A stretch of DNA of 64,000 bases from Cololabis saira (lineage: Eukaryota; Chordata; Actinopteri; Beloniformes; Belonidae), in the NCBI RefSeq assembly GCF_033807715.1, contig NC_084591.1, positions 44,964,368 to 45,028,367 on the forward strand. Reading direction: 5' to 3'. Under the pieces are notes generated by a model. The model saw nothing but the letters and a program-made list of their open reading frames with translations. It did no database searches and was not told where the DNA came from. Both the position numbers and the translations under genes were made by a program. This document shows, piece after piece, positions 42,265 to 53,169 of the stretch. Each line of letters begins with the position of its first letter. Positions within the stretch are counted from its first letter, which is position 1.

Positions 42265-43811
42265 GTTAACCTGAACGTCCACAGTTCTCTGTCATCATCG
42301 CTGCAGTCACATAAGTACAGGTGGAAGTTTTCACATTTACATTGACTCCTCACAAGGACGACTGAATCTTTAATAACCAAGAGTCATTTCATTTTTACAT
42401 GTTTCAGTTCAGTTTGTGGAGGACAATCACATCACCGATCTAGCTGTTCAGAATGATCAAATATTTTTTGATTAATGAAAAAAATCTAAAGTTTCTGATA
42501 TTTTAATAAAAAAGATGATTATACTAGAAATTAAAGTAAAGCTGTATAATCCATTAGATGCATTAATTCAAAATGTATAGCAGACGAAATGATTTCAGAT
42601 TCATATTACTTCTTCCTAAATATTGATATCATCAGTTCATTTCTAATGTAACAGCTAATTACTTGATTCCTGTATAAATTGATTACCATTGAACATTGAC
42701 ATGCTCTTGAACTCATCAGTGGTGTGAGGTCTTATCCTCTGGCGGGTTCATGTAGCAAATATTCTCTCTGAGGGTTTTTTGTTCAACACAAATTAATAAT
42801 GTTTGTTTAAATCGCCACATCAGATTTGGTTGAGGGACCACATCTGCTTCTGCACATCTGGCTTGTTTTTTCATTGTTTCTTTTTTGTTGTAAAATTGCA
42901 AGTAAAAAAAGTTAAGGAGGCACCAATTAAGAGTGTTGTTCAAGTGAATTTGCCACAGTAATTCAATAATATTGTGATCTGTGATTATGTCTCCTGCAGT
43001 TGCATGTTGTTAAAATGTGTCCACTGTCCTGAAGTCAAACTCAGAAATATTGAGGGTATGTTTGTTTTATGCTGACTCCTTTTCACAGCAAATTTTCAAC
43101 AAAAACAAAACTAAACAAGTTCATAAACTTTCGAGGTAATATAGAAAAAATGATACAAAGTTAAATTAATTCAGTTGTCTTAATATATTTTAAAAGCATT
43201 TAAAATAATGCAAATAATAATTTGTGGTTTTCTTTCCTTTTAAGTGATGTGTTTTATTTATTCATTTGATTATTTGATTAAAACCCAGAGTGACCTTATT
43301 TAGGTCAGTAAAATTGGAGATTAAACTGGTTGTGGTGATATTTCTGACCTGGATGAAGCAATAATCATGTGTAATAGAGAAATGTCTATTTACCATGTAA
43401 CTTGTGTAACTTTTCACCCAGTAAACTTTTAATCCGTGCTACAGCCTACACTGAAACCTGAAAAACAACTCGTCAGTCTCACTCTGCTCACTCTGTCCAA
43501 CTTTGTGATGCTCAGCTGTACAGTTTATAATAAAGCAACACTTTGGGGCTCTCTGAAAATCTTTGTTGGTAACTCTAAAGAAGTAATTTCCTCAACAATT
43601 AAATGATTTAATGACATAAGTTGCATTAATGTGGTGTGGAGGTGAATCAGTGATCAATGTGTCTGTGGTAGATGTGTGATAGATGTTTCTTGCCTTGCCT
43701 TGTCTAATGTCTTCTTCACTCACTCACAGCTCACTTTAGATCACAACTGTTCGACCCAAAAAATAATCATGATGGAAACAAGCAATTCATGTATACTTAT
43801 TAATTCCTTTG
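42265..43811. other. IgH V intergenic DNA with a relic V 3' flank
   Basis: About 1.5 kb of AT-rich DNA upstream of VH2. The octamer-like ATGTAAAT of VH2 lies at 42342-42335. At 42735-42785 the sequence resembles the DNA just 3' of the other V genes: GGCGGGTTCATGT, then TCTCTCTGAGGGTTTTTTGT, against TGGTGGATTCATGT (54499-54511) and CTGAGAGAGGTTTTTGT at VH1. No heptamer or V exon follows, so it looks like the remains of a deleted V segment. Nothing else is recognised. Confidence 0.45.
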
Positions 43812-44149
43812 TGTGGCAGGGTGCAGGATTGGGGCGTGGTCTGCAGGGGAGAGAGGGAGTGCGGGGGAGTGGCGCACAGGTGACGCGGCTGGAACAGCTG
43901 ACGGTACACAGGTGAATCTAATCATTCTGTGTATTTCAGTAGGTGTGCGGGCCCTGGAGACGGGGGAGGACGGACGCAGAGCGGAGCAGAGGTGCAGCTC
44001 TGCGGACGGTGCAGAAGCACAAAACTCGAAAGAAGCAAACTAAAAAGAAATAAAGATATTTCTAAACGAAATCCCGGTATCTGCTGTCTTAGTGACCCCC
44101 GTAGCAACTCGCAGTGCTACAGTGGCGCCCAACGTGAGGCACCAATGAC

Positions 44150-46345
44150 AGCAGAACGCGGAGGAGAGATGGAGCAGACGGTGGCGGCCCTCGCCCAGGC
44201 GATGACCGAGATGTCGGCCGCGCTCCGGAGCCAGGGCGAGCGGCAGACGGCCACCCTGGATGCGCTGGCGGCGCAGCAGCAGGCAGGCAGGGGGGGGGTC
44301 GCCCGCCCGCTCCTTTTGCGGGGGTGTCCCTACAGAAGATGACGGAGGCGGACGACCCTCTCGCATTCCTGGACACCTTTGAGGCGGTGGCGGAGGCCTG
44401 CGATTGGCCGGCGGCGGAGTGGGCGGTGCGCCTCCTGCCGCTCCTGTCAGGGGAGGCGCAGATGGCGGCTCTCGCCCTCCCAGCGGCAGCACGCGCCACC
44501 TACGCCCAGGTGCGGCGGGCGGTGATGGACCGGCTGGGGCGATCCCCGGAAGACTACCGCCGCCGGTTCAGGGAGCTCAAGCTGGGGCCGACGGACCGCC
44601 CCTACACCTTCGCTCACCAGCTCCACGACGCGGCGGTGCGGTGGCTGCGACCGGACGACACAGGGGGGGAGAAGCGGCTCGTACAGCAGATCGTCCTGGA
44701 GCAATTTGTGCAGGGGCTCCCCACCCGGACGGCGGCGTGGGTCCGCTGCCATCGCCCGGGGACCCTGCAGGAGGCCATCACCCTGGCCGAGGACCATCTG
44801 GCGGTCCATCCGGCGGCCGCAGCAGCGGCGGGACCCGCAGCGCGTCCCATTCCTGCGCCGCGCCGGAGGTTCGCCGCTGCAGGGGGTCCACCAACGACCA
44901 CTAACACCTTTCCTTTTTCCCCTCCCCAGAGCTCGCACACGGTTCCGCCCGCGCCAACTGACCCTGCGGGGGCCCCTCAAACGCCTGGGCAGGGCTGCTG
45001 GCGGTGCGGCCAGCCCGGACACATCAGGCGGGACTGCCCGCTGATGGAGGTGGGCCAGGTGATCCGGGTGGCCGGTCCGCCAGCATCCTCCCCGGACTCA
45101 GGAGGGACATACCGGGTTCCGGTAAGGATCCGTGGGGGTATACACTCGGCCTTGGTGGATTCTGGCTGCATGCAGTCGGTAATTCACCAAAGCCTGGTGC
45201 GACCCGAGGCTTTGATGAATGTGTCGTCCTGGGTGGAGGTGGTGTGTGTTCACGGTGATGTGCATAAGTACCCCGTGGTACCAGTGGAAATTCGACACAA
45301 GGGGAAAAATCATAGAATAAAGGCCGCGGTTAGCTCCCGCCTTTTGCATCCTCTGATTCTAGGACACGATTGGCCGGGGTTTAGAAATTTGGTGAGTCAG
45401 TGTGTGGGGATGCAATCACGGCAGACAGGGACATGCGGTATGTGCGCTGTGCTCAGCGGTGACGCGAGGTTGTCCGACGCTGCAGACGGAGAGGGAGAGG
45501 GACCCGCGGAGGCTCCGGCGGAGGCTCGGCGGGACCCGCTGCACTCTATGGAAGATTTTCCACTCGAGCAGTCTCGTGATGATACTCTACGCTCAGCCTT
45601 CGACCAAGTGATACAAATTGATGGTCACAAGGTGCGCCCTGATGCAGCGCTCACATATCCGCACTTTGCATTGAATAGGGACAGGTTATATCGAGTGAGC
45701 CGTGACACTAAATCTGGCCGGATTATTACCCAGTTGTTGGTACCAAAGAACCGCCGGGAAATGGTTTTCCAGGCGGCTCATTATAACCCGATGGCTGGTC
45801 ACATGGGGTGCGACAAAACACTGGCCCGCATAATGGACCGATTTTATTGGCCGGGCACTTGGGGGGAGGTGCGCCGCTGGTGCGCCTCCTGTCCCGAATG
45901 CCAGCTAGTTAACTCCCCGGATGTGCCAAAAGCACCTTTGCAGCCGTTGCCATTAATGGAGGTTCCATTTGAGCGTGTCGCCATGGACCTCATCGGTCCA
46001 TTTCAGCGGAGCGCACGGGGATATCGTTTTGTACTAGTCCTGACGGATTATGCAACACGTTATCCAGAGGCAGTGCCGTTGCGCACCATCTCGGCAACGA
46101 GTGTGGCGCGGGCGCTGCTTCAGGTCATCTCCCGCGTCGGGATCCCGAAAGAGATTCTGACGGACCAGGGCACTCAGTTTATGTCACGAACACTGAGGGA
46201 ACTTTATGGATTACTGGGCATTACGTCGGTTAGGACCTCCGTTTATCATCCCCAGACGGATGGTTTATGTGAGCGTTTTAACCGGACGCTGAAGGCCATG
46301 ATCCGTAAGTTCATTCACGAGGACGCTCGGAATTGGGATAGGTAG
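44150..46345 (+). pseudogene. Gag-protease-integrase part of the Gmr1-like polyprotein
   Basis: The Gag N-terminus opens near 44150 (MEQTVAALAQAMTEMSAAL) in one frame. After the G9 run at 44290-44298 the frame changes, and the body continues to the TAG at 46345. The capsid region (DDPLAFLDTFEAVAEA to LVQQIVLEQFVQGLP) is alpha-helical and resembles SCAN/gypsy capsids. Then come one zinc knuckle (CWRCGQPGHIRRDC, near 44997), a protease motif (ALVDSGCMQSVIH, near 45155), and integrase with its HHCC finger (AAHYNPMAGHMGCD to CASCPEC) and catalytic residues in VAMDLIGPF, LTDQGTQF and DGLCERFNRT. The stop falls just after the DDE core. Whether the G-run change is a real mutation or a sequencing error cannot be judged here. 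Confidence 0.85.
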
Positions 46346-48418
46346 CTTGATCCTCTGCTGTTTGCAGTGCGTGAGGTTCCCCAGGCCTCGACAGGGTTTT
46401 CCCCTTTTGAGCTGCTGTTTGGCAGAACACCGCGTGGGGTTTTGGACCTGGTTAAAGAAAACTGGGAGGATGGTCCAAGCCCCCCCAGTAAAAATGAGGT
46501 TCAGCACGTCTTGGAGCTGAGAGCAAAACTCCATACACTGGGGAGGCTATCACGGGAGAATTTGCTCTCAGCCCAGGAGCGGCAACAACGGCTGTACAAC
46601 AGAGGAGCCAGGCTGAGAAATTTCACTCCGGGAGATAAAGTGCTTGTATTGCTGCCCACTTCTAGCTCCAAATTACTCGCCAAGTGGCAAGGGCCCTTCG
46701 TGGTCACACGGCGAGTGGGGGACGTGGACTATGAGGTGGTGCGTCCTGACAGGGGTGGAGCGACACAGTTATATCACGTCAATCTCCTTAAAGCCTGGAG
46801 GGAGGCGGTGCCGGTCGCTCTGGTGACGCAGGTAAGAGAGAGAGATGAGTTGGGGCCTGAGGTGCCAAAATCGGCGAATCCAGCCTCGCTCGCTTGTGGG
46901 GACCAGCTCTCCGGGTCCCAGAGGGCCGACCTGGCCTCGTTGCAGCAGCAGTTTGCTGATGTGTTCTCTCCCTTACCAGGACGCACGAACCTCATAGAGC
47001 ACAAGATTGTGACGCGCCCAGGGGTGACGGTGCGCTCACGTCCCTATCGTCTGCCTGAACACAAACGCAAAGTGGTGAAGGCCGAATTGGACGCCATGCT
47101 GGCAATGGGGGTAATAGAAGAGTCCCACAGTGGCTGGTCTAGTCCCATCGTTCTGGTGCGGAAGAAGGACGGGTCTATACGCTTCTGTGTGGACTACCGC
47201 AAGGTGAATGAGGTGTCACGTTTTGACGCGTACCCGATGCCTCGGGTCGACGAGCTCCTGGATCGGCTGGGCACGGCTCGCTTTTTCACGACACTGGATT
47301 TGACCAAGGGCTACTGGCAGATTCCCATGTCTCCAGAGTCTAAGGAGATTACGGCTTTCTCCACTCCGTACGGTTTGTACCAATTTCGCACACTTCCGTT
47401 CGGCTTGTTCGGGGCCCCTGCCACGTTCCAGCGTCTCATGGACAGAGTGCTGCGCCCGCATGCTGCGTATGCTGCCGCCTATCTAGATGATGTCATCATC
47501 TACAGCGACAGCTGGGCGGAGCATGTGCGGCAGGTGGGTGCGGCGCTCAGTTCACTGAGACAGGCGGGGCTCACGGCCAACCCGAAGAAGTGTGTGGTTG
47601 GACGGAGGGAGGTACGGTATCTGGGGTACCACTTGGGAGGCGGGCAGGTGCGTCCCCAGGTAGATAAGACAGCTGCGATTGCGGCCTGCCCAAGACCCAA
47701 GACCAAAAAGGAGGTTAGGCAGTTCTTGGGGCTGGCGGGGTATTACCGGCGGTTCATTCCGGACTTTACTGACCTGTCCAGCCCCCTGACTGACCTGACC
47801 CGAAAGGGTGCCTCAGATCCGGTCCAGTGGACGGAGCAGTGCCAGCAGGTGTTTGAGAGGGTGAAACAGGCCCTCTGTGGGGAGCCGCTCCTTTATACTC
47901 CTGACTTTTCTCTCCCTTTCGTTCTGCAGACTGATGCCTCGAACAGAGGGCTGGGGGCCGTTTTGTCCCAGCAGGTGGAGGGGATGGACCGCCCCGTGCT
48001 ATACATCAGCCGCAAGCTGTCGGAGAGGGAGGGGCGGTATAGCACGGTGGAGAAGGAGTGCCTCGCCATTCGGTGGGCGGTCGGGTCCCTGCGCTACTAC
48101 CTCCTGGGACGCCCATTCACCCTCTGGTCGGATCATGCTCCCCTCCAGTGGCTCCATCGCATGAAAGATACCAATGGGCGGATCACACGTTGGTATCTGG
48201 CTTTACAGCCCTTTAATTTCAGAGTGGTTCACAGGCCGGGGGCTCAGATGGCGGTCCCTGACTTCCTCTCCCGCTCCGAGGGAGGGGGGGGGGGGGGGAG
48301 TTGGCTAGGCCGGACGGTCCCCGGCCTGAGTCGGGCGATGGGGGTATGTGGCAGGGTGCAGGATTGGGGCGTGGTCTGCAGGGGAGAGAGGGAGTGCGGG
48401 GGAGTGGCGCACAGGTGA
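46346..48418 (+). pseudogene. Integrase C-terminus, RT and RNase H of the Gmr1-like element
   Basis: Same frame as the upstream part, resuming immediately after the TAG with LDPLLFAVREVPQASTGFSP. The integrase C-terminal GPF/Y-type module (KWQGPFVVTRRVGDVDYEV) comes before RT. RT has RFCVDYRKVNEVSRFDAYPM, the palm motif YLDDVIIYS (near 47480) and the thumb region. RNase H follows: LQTDASNRGLGAVLSQ, YSTVEKECLAI and a C-terminal VPDFLSRSEG. A G-run at about 48281-48298 lies near the end and may be length-variable. Without suppression of the TAG, this half could not be made as part of the polyprotein. Confidence 0.85.
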
Positions 48419-49377
48419 CGCGGCTGGAACAGCTGACGGTACACAGGTGAATCTAATCATTCTGTGTATTTCAGTAGGTGTGCAGGCCCTGGAGACGGGG
48501 GAGGACGGACGCAGAGCGGAGCAGAGGTGCAGCTCTGCGGACGGTGCAGAAGCACAAAACTCGAAAGAAGCAAACTAAAAAGAAATAAAGATATTTCTAA
48601 ACGAAATCCCGGTATCTGCTGTCTTAGTGACCCCCGTAGCAACTCGCAGTGCTACACTTTGTTATTACTTAAAAAAAAGTTTATGATTAAACGGAATCTT
48701 TACAAAGGGTAAATGAACTCTGTAGACATCAAGTCCCAGTGTTACAGCCCTTGGCATCAATAAGACTGCGTTGAGTTCAACTGGTACAATTCTTTTATTT
48801 CTCCATCGAGTACCGTGAAACTAAAAAACAAATATAACAAATTATCAATATTTGCACATGTTAAAACACTTAAGTTTACACATTTAACACTTTAATACAT
48901 TTACGTTTACATTTTCTTTAAAACCCAAACACATACCTCGCTTCGCCTACCAAGGGTGCAAACTTTCCACATCTAAACAATGACTGGCAACAGGTACCCC
49001 AACCAAACTGCACTTGAAAGAAATACAACAAAAAAAACACTTCACATGAATCATGCTAGAAACAAACAAACCAAAACAGCATGGTAGACAAATTAAAACT
49101 TACTTGCTTGCTTCTCTGCTCCCCTTTCCTCCCTACTCAAGCTGACCTGCTCTCCAAGTGAATGTGGCCATCACAGGTGTATGCCAATTAGCATTTATAA
49201 ACTCCAGTGGTGAACCCAGGAACATGCATTATGTATACCAAACCAGCTCAGCTGGCCACTAACACTCCCACCAAATCATAACATGATTAAACTTAACCAA
49301 ACAACAAAAGTTACTCATGTATGATTTCACAGCTGGCCACAAACTCGATATGCGGATCACCATGTAACCAGTCAACA

Positions 49378-49698
49378 TTATGTCTGATAGGAGTTACCTT
49401 TCTGAACAAATGAATCACCTTCAAGCAAAAGTACTAGTTTTTGAATAGGCTGTTCAATAATTGAGGGTTTTGAGGGAAAGTCCTTTTTCATTGCTGACTT
49501 GCGCTCACCAACTTGAACCTTGACCCGACGAACCAATCCATCAGACCCTTCTGTAGTTTCAACCACTCGTCCCAAGTACCACTCATTTCTTGGAAGAGTG
49601 TCCTCCTTAATAATGACAATATCATCAAGCATTATGAACTGCACGAGAGGACAAACACGTGATGATAAGCCCATATCTCTTGATCTCCTTACGACCAT
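49378..49698 (-). pseudogene. C-terminal (DUF5641-like) end of the BEL/Pao Pol
   Basis: This stretch of 106 residues (DDIVIIKEDTLPRNEWYLGR then DGLVRRVKVQVG) is the typical BEL integrase C-terminal domain. It is in the same frame as the long ORF upstream and separated from it by one TAA at 49704-49702, at what looks like a deletion junction that removed the integrase core. Confidence 0.8.
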
Positions 49699-49701
49699 TC
49701 T

Positions 49702-52700
49702 TTACTTTATGCCTTGGTGGCATACTTGGCTGTGAAAGTGGGACAAAATCAGCTTGGTGATGTGGCTGTCTTTTGGAAGAATAATGGGGTGCTTCTGTTC
49801 TTCACTGAGGATTGAACCTTTAAGCCTTCCACCAACACGAAGAAGTCCTTCCTCCAGGATGGGGTTAAGCCTAAAGAGTGGACTTGACTTTGGAAAACTG
49901 GATCCCGGAGGCTTTCCTTGAAGAAGCTTTAGCTCAGAAGAGAAGGCTTGTTGCTGTAGTAGATGTGAAACTTCCTCAGCAGCTCTCTTGCGTTCTGCTA
50001 CAGTCACAAGGTCAACATGCTTTAGCTTTGAACCAAGCCTCTGTATTCTTGCGACCACTTTAAGGAGTGTGGTCCAAGAAGAAAACCTCTCCAGCCGACC
50101 CAAGATATCTGCCTGTTCACTGACTTGAGTTGCAGACACATGAGCAGATTTGACCTCAGGGTCACCAGCCAGAAGCTTAATAGAGGGCTTAGATGTTTGA
50201 AGTACCTCTGGTTCCCATAGAAACTTGGGACTGGATAACCAGCCAGCTGAAGGGATGTCTGCAGGATGGAGGGCCTTGTATTGCTGTGCCAGGTACTTCA
50301 GACCAAAGTTGGCACATCCAGGTGAGGAGGTGGCACCAAAGAGATGAACTGTCATCCGATATTCTCGTGGTTCACTTTCCAACTTCCCACTTTCCCACCA
50401 AAGGAACCTTAAGTAGTTGCGAGCTTCTGGGAAAACACGGAATTGATGGAACATTTTTTCAATGTCACAGACTACAGCAACCTCCTCCCTTCTGAAGTGG
50501 CACAAAACTCCCACCAGTGAATTTATCAAATCCGGGCCCGTAAGTAAGGTGTCATTCAGTGAGATGCCATTAAACTTTGCTGAGCAATCAAACACAACTC
50601 TTAGTTTATTTGGCTTCCTTGGGTGGTACACCCCATGGTGGGGAATGTACCATGCAGTTTCTCCCTCCAAAACTGCAGGGACTGGCTCTGCATCACCTCT
50701 GCTGATTATTTCTTCCATAAAGGCAGTGTATTGGTCATGATAGTGCTTGTTGGCAGATAACTTCCTTTTCAGGTGTTGCAGCCTTACAGCAGCTAGCCTT
50801 TTATTATTTGGCTGAGTTGGTGGGCTGTTATTTTTAAATGGGAGGGGCATTTGATAGTGTCCATCCTTTTCTTGCTTAATATTATCACTCAGAGAATGTA
50901 TGAACCGAACATCATCTTGAGACACATACTTGTCCCCATTATCTACTGGTATGAAGTCCCGTGTGTAAGCCTGCTGTATTTGAATGTATGCTTCAGAGTT
51001 AAGTCCACGAACTTGAAAACCACCAGCGGTTTTACTGGCTATGATGGTATCAACAGCTGTCATTGTGCTTAATTTAAGCTGCACCGGCTGAGTTTTCACA
51101 TTCAGTTCTAGAACTAAATCTTCCAGAATAAACGTGGAGTCGCTCTGTGTGTCGAGAAGAGCATAGGTAAGTACTTCTCTCCGGGGTTCTGTTATTGAGG
51201 ACACAAAGACAGGAACAATACTGGAGGTGGCAAAAGCATGTTGAGTCAAGGCATGGGACATAACTGTGTGGACGTCATTGTTTACGTGGTCTCCTGTGGC
51301 AACAGAGTCATTACTTGTCATTTCTGCAGGTCTCACATTTTCTTGATGCAGACAGGTGGGATGACGTCTACCGCAAGTGCTACAAGTGTGCCGCCTTTTG
51401 CAGTCCTTGGCACTGTGCCCCTTTCTCAAGCATCCAAAGCATAAATTATATTCATGAATGAAGGCTCTTTTTTCCTCCATGGATTTTGATGCAAAGGCTG
51501 AGCATGTAGCAATACCATGTGCTTCACCTTTGCAGAATAAACATGATGGCCTTGGTTTTAAACTTTCGGGTGTTGCCGAGATGGAGCCATTCATTTCAGT
51601 GCTTGTGTTGAATGTTTTAGCTCTTCTTGATAACCCCTCATCACTTGTTTTCATATTTATCATGAAAGGGGAGGCGATGGGATTACAAGCAATTCTGGCT
51701 TCCTTTTGCATGAACTTTGTGAAATCTAGGAAGCTTGGATAATCACCGGATCGATCCAACTCTTCAACAACACTTCGACTCCATCTGTACACCAACCACT
51801 CAGGTAATTTCTTAAGAAGTTTGTGATTTTCTTCACAGTCATCAAGGATGGACAGGCCTTTAACATGTGGTATAGCTTCAGCACAGCCTTGAAGAAAATC
51901 TGCAAACTCTCGTAGTGCTCTTGGGTCGTTAGCTATCTTTGGCCAGTTCGTGAGTCTCTCCCTAAAGGCTCTTCGGACAATAAATGAACTGCCATACCTG
52001 TCCTCTAAAACAGCCCAGGCACCACGGTAGGCATCTTCTGAGTTGCGGTAAAAGAAACCTTCCACGGCCTTGCGCGCCTCTCCTGCTAGATAACTCTTCA
52101 AGTAGAGCATTTTCTCACTTGCTGGGAGGGGCTTCTGATCAATCAGGGCCTTAAAGGATACTTTCCAATTTATGAACTTTAAGGGGTCACCTGTAAAAAT
52201 TGATGGCTCTGGGATCGGTAAACGGCTTAAAGCAAAGGCATTTGTCATTGCTTGAGTCAAAATGGCTTCCTGAGCAACACTGGCATCTTCCTGAGTTGGT
52301 TTTAGGGGTGCTGCATCTCGAGGCACAAAGGGCGTAGCTACTGGATTTAGGAAAGGTTTGTAATCAGTGTTATGGCTGTCAAGAAAAACCTTGTCACTCG
52401 CTTCATCACCTTCTCCAGATGCATCAAAGTTGTTATATGCTCTCACACGTGCCTCTGCAACCTTGACTTCACTGTCAGCTTGCAGCTGCTGCAACTTTGA
52501 TTTTTCCTCCTCCAGCTTTAATTTCATTTCAGCCTCCTTTTGTTTGATTTCTGTTAGCATCTCTGTTTGCTTTAATTTCCATTCAATCTCCAGTTTGTCC
52601 AGCTTTGCTTGTTGAGCATGCAGCATTTGAATAGCCTTTGATTGTTCCACTTTGGCTGCAAGTTCAGCCTCAGCGTCAGCTCGTTTGCTGGAGGACCTGG

Positions 52701-53169
52701 AGATGGAGCTTACTTGATCATCAGATCCTTTAAGAGACTGTGAAACCACTGTTTCCGTGTTGGTTCTCCCAAAAACAGATCCATATTCCCTTTTATTTAG
52801 CTGCATCCTTACTCTCTCCTTCTCAAGGCAATCATTGAAAGTCACTTCAACACTTTCCATTCGTTTATTTACAAGGTCACAAATCTCAGATGATAAAATG
52901 CTGCATGCATCCATTTTCTTGACAACATCTGGAGTACTTGTAAGATTGCGTCTGACTGACTCATAATGCTGGCACACTTTGTCATGTTTAGCTGTAATGT
53001 CTCTTTGGATTTCCTCAAGATCCGATGGTGAGCAGAAGGTCTTTAGTTTGGCTCTTATTTCCTTAGCTGCAAGTCTCCAAGCCTCATATGCCTTGTTGAA
53101 CGCCTTTTCCTTTTTCTTTTGTTCCTGGATTTGCAACTCTTGGCCTATTTCTTCAGGAGCGGCTAACAT
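49702..53169 (-). CDS. Gag-Pol (deleted) of the BEL/Pao element
   Basis: One frame of 1,155 residues. N-terminal helical region with a long Glu/Lys/Gln-rich coiled coil (about 160-245: LDKLEIEWKLKQTEMLTEIK onward), DUF1759-type Gag domain (IPEPSIFTGDPLKFINWKVS, about 320-480), zinc-binding motifs (CLFCKGEAHGIATC, CFGCLRKGHSAKDC, CSTCGRRHPTCLH), protease-like segment (YALLDTQSDSTFI) and RT fingers (LRVVFDCSAKFNGISLNDTL, VVCDIEKMFHQFRV, FGATSSPGCANFGLKYLAQQ). At about 50285 the sequence jumps to a downstream Pao-type segment (ALHPADIPSAGWLSS) and then to the start of the integrase zinc finger (SHFHSQVCHQG). The joins are in frame. It may still make a functional Gag but no RT. Confidence 0.88.
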   Translation of the reverse strand: MLAAPEEIGQELQIQEQKKKEKAFNKAYEAWRLAAKEIRAKLKTFCSPSDLEEIQRDITAKHDKVCQHYESVRRNLTSTPDVVKKMDACSILSSEICDLVNKRMESVEVTFNDCLEKERVRMQLNKREYGSVFGRTNTETVVSQSLKGSDDQVSSISRSSSKRADAEAELAAKVEQSKAIQMLHAQQAKLDKLEIEWKLKQTEMLTEIKQKEAEMKLKLEEEKSKLQQLQADSEVKVAEARVRAYNNFDASGEGDEASDKVFLDSHNTDYKPFLNPVATPFVPRDAAPLKPTQEDASVAQEAILTQAMTNAFALSRLPIPEPSIFTGDPLKFINWKVSFKALIDQKPLPASEKMLYLKSYLAGEARKAVEGFFYRNSEDAYRGAWAVLEDRYGSSFIVRRAFRERLTNWPKIANDPRALREFADFLQGCAEAIPHVKGLSILDDCEENHKLLKKLPEWLVYRWSRSVVEELDRSGDYPSFLDFTKFMQKEARIACNPIASPFMINMKTSDEGLSRRAKTFNTSTEMNGSISATPESLKPRPSCLFCKGEAHGIATCSAFASKSMEEKRAFIHEYNLCFGCLRKGHSAKDCKRRHTCSTCGRRHPTCLHQENVRPAEMTSNDSVATGDHVNNDVHTVMSHALTQHAFATSSIVPVFVSSITEPRREVLTYALLDTQSDSTFILEDLVLELNVKTQPVQLKLSTMTAVDTIIASKTAGGFQVRGLNSEAYIQIQQAYTRDFIPVDNGDKYVSQDDVRFIHSLSDNIKQEKDGHYQMPLPFKNNSPPTQPNNKRLAAVRLQHLKRKLSANKHYHDQYTAFMEEIISRGDAEPVPAVLEGETAWYIPHHGVYHPRKPNKLRVVFDCSAKFNGISLNDTLLTGPDLINSLVGVLCHFRREEVAVVCDIEKMFHQFRVFPEARNYLRFLWWESGKLESEPREYRMTVHLFGATSSPGCANFGLKYLAQQYKALHPADIPSAGWLSSPKFLWEPEVLQTSKPSIKLLAGDPEVKSAHVSATQVSEQADILGRLERFSSWTTLLKVVARIQRLGSKLKHVDLVTVAERKRAAEEVSHLLQQQAFSSELKLLQGKPPGSSFPKSSPLFRLNPILEEGLLRVGGRLKGSILSEEQKHPIILPKDSHITKLILSHFHSQVCHQGIK

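Larger units (their letters stand above)
43812..48656 (+). mobile_element. Gmr1-like Ty3/gypsy LTR retrotransposon
   Basis: LTRs of 310 bp (43812-44121 and 48347-48656) start TGTGGCAGGGTGCAGG, end GTGCTACA and differ at one base that I could see. The target duplication CTTTG is exact (43807-43811 and 48657-48661). The primer binding site TGGCGCCCAACGTGAGGC begins at 44123, one base after the LTR, and is tRNA-Lys-like. Pol domains come in the order protease, integrase, RT, RNase H, i.e. integrase first. That is the order described for Gmr1-type elements of fish and other deuterostomes, unlike other Ty3/gypsy elements. Two lesions are visible: a frame change in a G9 run (44290-44298) and one in-frame TAG (46343-46345). 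Confidence 0.93.
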
